Below the pieces are notes generated by a model that did no database searches, had not been told where the DNA came from, and was given only the letters and a program-made list of their open reading frames with translations. Source: an uncultured Bacteroidota bacterium (lineage in GTDB: Bacteria > Bacteroidota > Bacteroidia > Bacteroidales > P3). Taken from it: 5,597 nucleotides of DNA. Below, piece after piece: positions 1-5,324 of the stretch; the first letter of the stretch is position 1, and every line of letters starts with the position of its first letter. The position numbers were made by a program, and so were the translations under genes. The DNA is taken from the NCBI GenBank assembly GCA_900546465.1, contig URCX01000125.1, positions 1 to 5,597 of the forward strand, written 5' to 3'.

Positions 1-1
1 C

Positions 2-289
2 AGTGTGCTTGTGCCGGGTAAGAAGTTATTCTCTGAGGATAAAAACGTCTATAATCTGCATCTCGGATTGAGTGCCAATTTCTTTAAGAGGAAGCTCTCC
101 CTCAACCTTTCAGTCAGCGACCCTTTCAACTGGAACAAAATAAAAAGCGACATCACTTCTCCATACTATCACAGCCACAGTACCAGAATACGAAGCAGTC
201 GTTACATATCATTCAGCATCACTTTGCGTTTCGGTAAATTGGAATTGGAGAGAAAACAAGCCTCTACATCAAATTCCCATGTAGAATAA
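2..289 (+). CDS. C-terminal fragment of an outer-membrane beta-barrel protein (TonB-dependent-receptor-like)
   Basis: The reading frame is open from the window edge (first whole codon at 2) to TAA at 287-289, so the gene starts upstream and about 95 C-terminal residues are visible. These show alternating hydrophobic/polar strands (YNLHLGLSANF, KLSLNLSVSDPF) and the ending SRYISFSITLRFGKLELERK. The DPFNW turn followed by a 'SRYISFSIT-RFGK-ELE' closing strand is typical of the large Bacteroidetes outer-membrane barrels with an OMP_b-brl/CarboxypepD-regulatory architecture, which resemble TonB-dependent receptors. The family assignment is recognition by eye from the last strands only, and the substrate cannot be inferred. 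A GTG at 5-7 is in frame but is internal, not a credible start. The gene converges on the DUF3943 gene and ends just before a hairpin at 332-369. Confidence 0.8.
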   Translation, partial: SVLVPGKKLFSEDKNVYNLHLGLSANFFKRKLSLNLSVSDPFNWNKIKSDITSPYYHSHSTRIRSSRYISFSITLRFGKLELERKQASTSNSHVE

Positions 290-331
290 GAGATAATATC
301 GCCCCCTTCTCTGTAAAGGAAAGAGATTTGG

Positions 332-369
332 CAAGCCGCAAGGACTTTTTGGTAAAAGCCTGCGGCTTG
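332..369. terminator. Bulged 16-bp hairpin between convergent genes, probable bidirectional terminator
   Basis: CAAGCCGCA (332-340) pairs perfectly with TGCGGCTTG (361-369). The stem continues inward with GG/CC (342-343 with 359-360) and CTTTT/AAAAG (345-349 with 354-358), giving 16 base pairs interrupted only by single unpaired A residues at 341 and 344 and closed by a TGGT loop (350-353). It lies 42 nt after the stop of the left-hand + gene and 2 nt after the stop of the - strand gene at 372. The T-tracts flanking it are weak on both strands, so the terminator role is inferred mainly from position and stem strength. Confidence 0.65.
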
Positions 370-371
370 AA

Positions 372-1841
372 TTATAATGTGTAACCCAATGTGATGACGA
401 AGTCGGTGGTGGAAAACTGAATGTTAGGATAGTATTTGTAGTATGTACTGCGAATGAAGTGTCGGTTTCTGAGCGTAATATTCCACTTTTTACCGGAGTG
501 ATAAGTTACATATGGCGAAAGCACGGTCAGATGAGAGTGTCCCGCATCGCCTTGAGAATTATCCGTTCTGCCTTGCGAGGTATTCCTCCACGTATATAGG
601 TAGAAGTGTTCCGCACTCACATCAAAGCTCCATCGTCCTTTGTAGGTGGCACCCGCATACAGCTTTATGCTGAAACCGCTGCCGAGGTTGTAGTCTCTCT
701 CATTGTTGACATAATGATCTGTCGTGTTTCCGCCGAGAACAATGCCGTTCACATAGCCGGTGGAACGGAATATAAGCGGTTTATTCCAAAGATTATATCT
801 CCTTACAAACAAACTGCCTATACCGAATGCCGCAGCTTCCGAAATCCGATAAGGCGAGAATTTTTCACCTTCGCCGTTTTTTATTTGAGAATCATAGAAA
901 TCGAAATGCTGAAAAGCTCCGAGAGTAAGCGAATACTTATCACTGTTATCTATATTCCTGCCCCAAAGGATACCGATCACATTCACCTGAGTAAACAAGG
1001 GTTGATTGGAAAACAAATCCGCCCCTATGTTGAGCGTAAACCATTCGTAAGGCTTGTAGTATTCGTCATACGAATCCCTGAACGGCTCTCCGTAGATCAG
1101 GTTGATACCTATATGAGTACTCAACTCCCCGTTCTTGGAGTCGTCATACTCAGCCAAAAATCTGCCTCCCGTAAAGACATTGAAATAAATGGGAACGCTC
1201 GGCAGCTCTCTGCCTTTGGAAAGCGTTCGCTTCCAACTCTGTCCGTTCAACAGTCGGTTGACACCCCTTACCGGTGAAATACAGGCAATAAGAAACTCCC
1301 TTGAAAACCTTTCCCAACCCGTGGAACTGTTATCCACAAACAAATCCGACAAACGAAAAGTTATTTCACCGAGACATATACCCCCGAGAGTTGTAGCATA
1401 AAGGTCATTGATTGACGGCAATTCGTTTTCACCGAAGTATTCCCACATCAGACTGCCGCCAAAGGAAAAAGGCACACTCTCCCAAAAGGACATGCCGTTG
1501 GAACGAGCCGCATTGAAATACAAACCTCCGTGATAAGGATGAGCGAAAAGATTAGTCGAGAACTTATCCGTATCCCATACCGGAAAAGACGAAAGATTTG
1601 TCTTCCATGAATTCCAATTTATTTGAGCAAAATCCGCATTCAGCACCACCTTATTGAAACTCCATACAAATGTATTGGTGGCAAACACCTCCGCCGCAGC
1701 AAGAAAAGGTTTCTTTTGAGGAATAAAAAGACTGTCGCTTATATACTGACGTCCCGCCTCTTCGGGAAAGAGAACGTGTTGAGCCTCCACACGAACGAAA
1801 ACACCCGAGAGGAGAAGTAAGAAAAGCAGAAGTTTTTTCAT
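372..1841 (-). CDS. Exported DUF3943-family protein, probable outer-membrane beta-barrel
   Basis: A 489-residue protein. Residues 1-20 form a Sec signal peptide (MKKLLLFLLLLSGVFVRVEA, predicted cut before Q21). Residues about 45-200 carry the signature I associate with the DUF3943 family: an aromatic segment with W60 and N63, then N-x-FAHPYHGG (HPYHGG at 101-106), a small-residue stretch around R113-S118, WEYFGE (133-138), PSINDL (142-147), G-E (158-159) and RGVNRLLNG (192-200). From about residue 213 the sequence alternates aromatic and polar residues in repeated strands and ends in FVITLGYTL, as expected for a membrane barrel. The biochemical function of this family is not known to me. It is probably monocistronic: 300 bp separate it from the next - strand gene, which has its own terminator, and its stop abuts the hairpin at 332-369. 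I found no convincing consensus promoter upstream. The start at 1841 is fixed by the signal peptide. Confidence 0.85.
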   Translation of the reverse strand: MKKLLLFLLLLSGVFVRVEAQHVLFPEEAGRQYISDSLFIPQKKPFLAAAEVFATNTFVWSFNKVVLNADFAQINWNSWKTNLSSFPVWDTDKFSTNLFAHPYHGGLYFNAARSNGMSFWESVPFSFGGSLMWEYFGENELPSINDLYATTLGGICLGEITFRLSDLFVDNSSTGWERFSREFLIACISPVRGVNRLLNGQSWKRTLSKGRELPSVPIYFNVFTGGRFLAEYDDSKNGELSTHIGINLIYGEPFRDSYDEYYKPYEWFTLNIGADLFSNQPLFTQVNVIGILWGRNIDNSDKYSLTLGAFQHFDFYDSQIKNGEGEKFSPYRISEAAAFGIGSLFVRRYNLWNKPLIFRSTGYVNGIVLGGNTTDHYVNNERDYNLGSGFSIKLYAGATYKGRWSFDVSAEHFYLYTWRNTSQGRTDNSQGDAGHSHLTVLSPYVTYHSGKKWNITLRNRHFIRSTYYKYYPNIQFSTTDFVITLGYTL

Positions 1842-1952
1842 ATCACCGTTTTTTGCAAAATAATATCAAGTCTCGTGATAACGCAGGAAAGACAAATTTG
1901 GTTTACAAGACAGTTGAAAAATCGTATTTCCGATAAAGCATAACAGGAGGTT

Positions 1953-1964
1953 TCAAATATTTGA
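1953..1964. repeat. Perfect 12-bp palindrome
   Basis: TCAAATATTTGA is identical to its own reverse complement. It sits 112 bp upstream of the DUF3943 start codon in an AT-rich non-coding stretch. It could be an operator for a dimeric regulator. A 12-bp palindrome somewhere in 300 bp is only moderately unlikely by chance, so no function is asserted. Confidence 0.4.
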
Positions 1965-2073
1965 TATTTTGCTTTGTCAATGAAATCGATAAGCTGTACG
2001 ATATATCGCCATCATACCCATGACCGAATACAAGCAAGAAAGACGATTGCCCAAACGCCATTCCGGAAAATTA

Positions 2074-2105
2074 AAACGCCGAAAGAATTTCATAGAACGG
2101 CGTTT
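2074..2105 (-). terminator. Intrinsic terminator of the leftward two-gene operon
   Basis: AAACGCCG (2074-2081) and CGGCGTTT (2098-2105) form a perfect 8-bp stem with a 16-nt loop. Read on the - strand, the stem is followed by TTTTAATTTT (from 2076 down to about 2067), a reasonable U-tract. It begins 36 nt after the stop codon at 2142, which fits termination of the 2142-3407 gene. The right arm can instead pair with CCAAACGCC at 2051-2059, so an alternative, longer-loop structure exists. Confidence 0.65.
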
Positions 2106-2141
2106 GGATTTGGTGCTTAGGGGATTGTTGAAAATAGGGGC

Positions 2142-3407
2142 TTAATCGGCTTGGGTGGAAGGGTGGTTTGTTTTCTTGGTGAAGTGTTTCAGGGTGATGG
2201 AGTGGTCTATGTTCAGAATTACTCCGACGGAGAAAGAGAGAAATCCGTTACGTATTACTTTCTCAAAGCCGGGGCGGTCGCCTGTTATGCGGTTTTGCTT
2301 GAATATTTGTACATAAAAGTCTGTCGAGCATGCTTTTGCTATTTTCTGACGGTACATTGCACGTAGGTAATATTGCGTTGCTCTTTCAAAGACCAAGTTT
2401 TCTGTGTTGGTGGAGAAGTTGTTGAAGTGCGGACTGCCGAGAAGGCTGACAAAGTCTTTGCTGTCGTAGAATGCGAGTTTGATATTAAATTTCTTGTATG
2501 AGGTTTCTATGTAAGGAAAGTATGCCCAACCTTCGTGAAAGGGCATGAGTGTGCTTTCGGACAGGGATTTGTAATAAAGGAAATCGCAACCCGAGGAGAT
2601 ATGCATGTGTTTGCCTATATGTCTTGCGAGTTTCAGACCCAAGGAGAGGTTAACCCATGATTCCGTATTGAAATTTCCGCTCAGGTTTTCGCCTCCGAGG
2701 TGCTGCACAAGGGCGGAAAGCGGGAAGGTAAGCTCGAATTTCTCATTATTAAAGAGTATTCTGCTTTGGGTGTTTATGCCTAAGGTGAATGCTTCTTGGT
2801 GAATATCCTTGCCAAAGACGAAACTCTGCCAGTTAAGCCATATATCGGTGCGGTTATGCTTTGTGTTTATTTTCAGTTGCAGCCCTGCTTCGGGGTCGGA
2901 AGCAAAGGTGTTTTCAAAATTATAGAGAGGTTCGGGCAGGAAATGCGAGTTTAGGTTTTCTATATTGCCGAAGGTCAGAGATGAATAGGGATTTATGAAC
3001 CATACTGCTCGAAAATACGGTATAAGATGCAAGCCTTTTGAATATTGATAGCTTTTCCAATCGGGGAGATTGGCATAGATTATGCAGGGATAGTGTTCCG
3101 CTCCGTGAAAACGCAAGGCGGAGAGTCCTGCTTCTATGAAGAGATTGTCGCTTATGCCGTATGATAGAGTGGGAGTGAGACGAAAACCCGGCAGAGTGTA
3201 GCCTGCGGTTTTTACTCCGGTGTATTCATTATCTACGAAGAAGTCTTGGTTATAGATATTGAAGAGCAGTTGCTTTTCTTCGGGCTTGGAAATTGTTTCT
3301 TTGAAAGAGCGGTCTTGGTAAACGAACTGTGCCGAACTTTCAAATGCCGAAAGGAAAGAACATAAGCAGAAAATGAAAATTTCAAAATGCAATCCGCAAT
3401 TCTTCAT
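2142..3407 (-). CDS. Exported protein of unknown function, probable outer-membrane beta-barrel
   Basis: A 421-residue protein. The N terminus (1-26, hydrophobic FIFCLCSFLSAF, predicted cut at SSA-Q27) is a signal peptide and fixes the start at 3407. The mature part opens with a region containing FFVDNEYTG (56-64), GYTLPGFRLTPTLSYG (69-84) and NLFIEAGLSALRFHGAEHYP (88-107), then LPEPLYNFEN (157-166), AGLQLKI (174-180) and TDIWLNWQSF (187-196). Amphipathic beta strands continue almost to the end (GFLSFSVGVILNI), followed by a short polar tail. This looks like a conserved Bacteroidetes envelope barrel, but I cannot attach a named family or substrate. It lies 54 bp downstream of the Lys-rich protein gene on the same strand, with no promoter or terminator seen in the gap, so the two are probably co-transcribed. 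An intrinsic terminator follows at 2074-2105. Confidence 0.8.
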   Translation of the reverse strand: MKNCGLHFEIFIFCLCSFLSAFESSAQFVYQDRSFKETISKPEEKQLLFNIYNQDFFVDNEYTGVKTAGYTLPGFRLTPTLSYGISDNLFIEAGLSALRFHGAEHYPCIIYANLPDWKSYQYSKGLHLIPYFRAVWFINPYSSLTFGNIENLNSHFLPEPLYNFENTFASDPEAGLQLKINTKHNRTDIWLNWQSFVFGKDIHQEAFTLGINTQSRILFNNEKFELTFPLSALVQHLGGENLSGNFNTESWVNLSLGLKLARHIGKHMHISSGCDFLYYKSLSESTLMPFHEGWAYFPYIETSYKKFNIKLAFYDSKDFVSLLGSPHFNNFSTNTENLVFERATQYYLRAMYRQKIAKACSTDFYVQIFKQNRITGDRPGFEKVIRNGFLSFSVGVILNIDHSITLKHFTKKTNHPSTQAD

Positions 3408-3461
3408 TCGGCGTAGAGTGTTTTTTCTTTATCGTTTCTGTAAGACGGTATCGGGGCAGCC

Positions 3462-4343
3462 TTATTTGGTTTCTTCGTTCTTATTCCCGACTTTCCGCAA
3501 AGCCTCTTTTACTTCGCTGTCGTCCTTCTTAGCTTTCATGGCTTTTTTCTTCTTTTCGGCAGCTCGTTTGTCGTCTTTGGCTTTTTGTTTTTTCTTTTTC
3601 TCCAATTCTTTTTTCTTTTGCTCTACTTTCTTCGTTTCTTCTTTCAAACGTTTCTCTTTTTCCTTTTCGAGCTTTTTCTCTTCTTTGCTTAGCTTTCTTT
3701 CAGGCATTTTTACTTTCTCTTTTTTCGTCTTATCATTGTCGGAAACTGCTGTATCGCTTTCGTTTTCCTCTGCAATATTCCAATCCTTAGGCACAAAACT
3801 CTCTTCCAACACTACCATATTATCTTCTTTCAAAGGTTGGTCTATCTTTATCGACTTCAAGATGTTTTCAATCTCCGCTCTGCCTTCCGGAGTGTCCGCT
3901 CCATAGAACTCTATAGTGTAAGTGTATCCGTTATCCACCAAACCATAAATTCCTCCACGGTAACTGTCGGTCAGATGTGTGTTTGTATAGACAAGCAATT
4001 CGGCATTCATTTTGCCGAGTTTTGCATTGCGTACATCGTCTATCTGCATGTAATCAAAGGTTTCTTTATTGCTGCGTTCGGAAGCAAGAGTGGTTATCTT
4101 GCTTGTGAGATCCAATACGCGGCGTGTGCAGTTTATCTCCATGAAAGCGACATTATTCCGCTTTGTAAGCCTCAATCCGAAATCTCCCATCTTCTTTCCG
4201 AGTTTGGTTGCAAGCCAATCATCAGGTAGAACGAGGCTTATATTTTCCCTTGTCAAAGAATGCCTGCCGCTTTGTGAGAAAAGGTTGCCTGCAAAGCCCA
4301 GCAGAACAAAAAATACCACCGTAAAAATGTGTCTGATTTTCAT
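3462..4343 (-). CDS. Periplasmic protein with PsbP/DcrB-like domain and Lys-rich helical tail
   Basis: A 293-residue protein with a signal peptide at 1-23 (hydrophobic FTVVFFVLLGFAG, predicted cut at LFS-Q24). Residues about 26-170 form a compact alpha/beta domain: HSLTRENISLVLPDDWLA, a central amphipathic helix around SKITTLASERSN, two strands (AELLVYTNTHL and YTYTIEFYGAD) and the closing PEGRAEIENILKSIKI. This resembles the PsbP/Mog1/DcrB-type sandwich domains that often end in a 'ILKSIKI' helix-strand. The assignment is by pattern only. An acidic linker (about 172-204) follows, then residues 205-293 hold 36 lysines in 89 positions with interspersed Glu, a single long charged helix or coiled coil. 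The function is unknown. The tail could bind anionic envelope polymers or another protein. It is the first gene of a probable operon with the barrel gene at 2142-3407, and it is driven by the promoter at 4386-4416. Confidence 0.85.
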   Translation of the reverse strand: MKIRHIFTVVFFVLLGFAGNLFSQSGRHSLTRENISLVLPDDWLATKLGKKMGDFGLRLTKRNNVAFMEINCTRRVLDLTSKITTLASERSNKETFDYMQIDDVRNAKLGKMNAELLVYTNTHLTDSYRGGIYGLVDNGYTYTIEFYGADTPEGRAEIENILKSIKIDQPLKEDNMVVLEESFVPKDWNIAEENESDTAVSDNDKTKKEKVKMPERKLSKEEKKLEKEKEKRLKEETKKVEQKKKELEKKKKQKAKDDKRAAEKKKKAMKAKKDDSEVKEALRKVGNKNEETK

Positions 4344-4354
4344 ATCGAATATTC

Positions 4355-4378
4355 TGAATTACTGTTTGAATTACTGTT
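4355..4378. repeat. Perfect 12-bp tandem duplication in the leader of the leftward operon
   Basis: TGAATTACTGTT occurs twice head to tail without any mismatch (4355-4366 and 4367-4378). On the - strand the unit reads AACAGTAATTCA. It lies between the predicted transcription start (near 4380) and the start codon at 4343, so it makes up most of the roughly 38-nt leader. Confidence 0.85.
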
Positions 4379-4385
4379 CACTTTG

Positions 4386-4416
4386 CAAAAGTACTCATTT
4401 ATTGCCATTCAGCAAA
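4386..4416 (-). promoter_or_regulatory. Bacteroidetes sigma-ABfr-type promoter for the leftward operon
   Basis: Read on the - strand, TTTG (4416-4413) is followed after 19 bp by TACTTTTG (4393-4386), an exact match to the Bacteroidetes -33 TTTG / -7 TAnnTTTG consensus with normal spacing. Transcription is expected to start near 4380, about 38 nt before the ATG at 4343. The site drives the Lys-rich periplasmic protein and probably the barrel gene after it. Confidence 0.8.
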
Positions 4417-4480
4417 ACAACACGGCATAGGAATTATATGTTTTTCTCTTCCGGCGGAGTGAAAACTGTTTGAAAATTCG

Positions 4481-4488
4481 TAATTTTG
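4481..4488 (+). promoter_or_regulatory. Bacteroidetes -7 promoter element for the YebC-family gene
   Basis: TAATTTTG is an exact match to the TAnnTTTG -7 box. A -33 TTTG is not present at the usual 19-21 bp: AGTG occupies 4458-4461, and the only nearby TTTG, at 4469-4472, is too close. The predicted start of transcription is near 4494, giving a leader of about 43 nt before the ATG at 4537. The promoter lies inside an apparent in-frame upstream extension of the gene, which argues against that extension being translated. Confidence 0.6.
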
Positions 4489-4536
4489 CGGCTTGAATCA
4501 AAGAAACGACATGGTAGAAAAGTAAAACATCATATA

Positions 4537-5247
4537 ATGGGAAGAGCATTTGAATACAGAAAGGCGAGAAAGCTCAAACGTTGGGGCAATATGGCGAGAA
4601 CCTTTACCCGTTTGGGCAAGGAAATTGAAATTGCGGTAAAAGCAGGTGGTGCAGACCCTAATGCCAATCCTCGTTTGAGGTTGCTGATACAGACAGCAAG
4701 GAACGAGAATATGCCGAAGGACAATGTGGACAGAGCAATCAAGAGAGCCGTCTCCAAAGATACGGCAGACTATAAGGAAGTGGTGTATGAGGGTTACGGA
4801 CCACACGGAATAGCCGTCCTTGTGGAGACTGCAACCGATAATCCTACGAGAACGGTTGCCAATGTGAGGGCAGCATTCAACAGGGGTAACGGTTCACTCG
4901 GCACATCGGGCATGTTGGATTTTCTCTTTGAAAGAAAATGTAACTTTAAGGTTGCAATGAAAGAGGGAATCGACATGGAGGAATTGGAATTGGAACTTAT
5001 AGATTACGGAGTGGACGAATGCTTTGCCGATGGGGACGAAATATTCATCTATGCCGACTTTTCGGCTTTCGGACCTATCCAAAAATATCTCGAAGACAGC
5101 GGCTTTGAAATCAAATCGTTCAGTTTTGAACGCATTCCCAACGATATGAAAGAACTGACTGCAGAAGAGCAGGAAGATGTCGAGAAATTGGTTAACCGTT
5201 TGGAAGAAGACGATGATGTGGTGAACGTTTTCACCAATATGAAATAA
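4537..5247 (+). CDS. YebC/PmpR/TACO1-family protein
   Basis: A 236-residue cytosolic protein, close to the usual family length of about 240. It opens with MGRAFEYRKARKLKRWGN, the Bacteroidetes version of the MAGHSKW...-type N terminus, then a helical first domain with AGGADPNANPRLR, NMPKDNVDRAIKRA and YEGYGPHGIAVLVE. The second part has TDNPTRTVANVR, GSLGTSGMLDFLF and the acidic C-terminal alpha/beta domains ending in DDDVVNVFTNMK. Family members have been described both as DNA-binding transcriptional regulators (PmpR) and, through the mitochondrial homologue TACO1 and bacterial relatives, as translation factors helping ribosomes through difficult sequences such as polyproline. Which role applies here is not decided by sequence. 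The frame is open back to a TTG at 4486, but the ATG at 4537 is chosen because the conserved N terminus begins exactly there and the -7 box overlaps the upstream codons. It is transcribed alone and followed by its own terminator. Confidence 0.95.
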   Translation: MGRAFEYRKARKLKRWGNMARTFTRLGKEIEIAVKAGGADPNANPRLRLLIQTARNENMPKDNVDRAIKRAVSKDTADYKEVVYEGYGPHGIAVLVETATDNPTRTVANVRAAFNRGNGSLGTSGMLDFLFERKCNFKVAMKEGIDMEELELELIDYGVDECFADGDEIFIYADFSAFGPIQKYLEDSGFEIKSFSFERIPNDMKELTAEEQEDVEKLVNRLEEDDDVVNVFTNMK

Positions 5248-5275
5248 GGTTATTTTTGATTTTTTCTCTTTTAGG

Positions 5276-5320
5276 AGTCTTCGGAAGCTCGTTTCCGAGG
5301 ACTTTCTTTTTCTTTCGTTT
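5276..5320 (+). terminator. Intrinsic terminator of the YebC-family gene
   Basis: AGTCTTCGGAA (5276-5286) pairs with TTCCGAGGACT (5293-5303) as an 11-bp stem with one G-T pair (5280 with 5299) and a 6-nt loop. A T-rich run (5304-5320) follows on the + strand. It starts 28 nt after the stop codon. The - strand side is followed by A-rich rather than T-rich sequence, so it is a better terminator for the rightward gene than for the convergent gene ending at 5325. Confidence 0.8.
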
Positions 5321-5324
5321 TATC

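Larger units (their letters stand above)
1842..2141. other. Gene-free 300-bp intergenic region upstream of the DUF3943 gene
   Basis: No convincing gene lies here. The region holds a terminator hairpin for the gene to its right (2074-2105) and two perfect palindromes: TCAAATATTTGA at 1953-1964 and CGATATATCG at 1999-2008. The DUF3943 promoter must lie here or be absent, but only near-matches to the Bacteroidetes -7 box were found on the - strand (TTATTTTG at 1863-1856 and CAAATTTG at 1900-1893), neither with a TTTG at the right distance. Two short overlapping + strand frames (46 codons from 1980, 41 codons from 2020) are open but lack supporting signals. Confidence 0.6.

Noticed and set aside
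606..1277. Long + strand open frame (223 codons) opposite the DUF3943 gene
   Set aside because: It is antisense to a gene with a clear signal peptide and family motifs. Its translation has no recognisable domain and no promoter in front.
1856..1900. Promoter-like boxes TTATTTTG and CAAATTTG on the - strand upstream of the DUF3943 gene
   Set aside because: Each differs from TAnnTTTG at one key position and neither has a TTTG 19-21 bp upstream.
3540..3720. T/C-rich tract suggestive of a simple-sequence repeat or phase-variable locus
   Set aside because: It encodes the Lys/Glu-rich tail with mixed AAA/AAG codons. The longest A run on the coding strand is about six, with no regular repeat unit.
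3373..3906. Phe/Ser-rich + strand open frame of 177 codons
   Set aside because: It is the antisense shadow of the Lys-rich tail: AAG/AAA codons read backward give TTC/CTT/TTT, which explains the Phe/Ser composition.
4069..4473. + strand open frames at 3837-4229 and 4069-4473
   Set aside because: Both overlap the signal peptide and domain of the - strand periplasmic protein, and the second runs through its promoter. No protein-like features were seen.
4498..5237. Several - strand open frames opposite the YebC-family gene
   Set aside because: All are antisense to a strongly conserved gene and lack domains or supporting signals.
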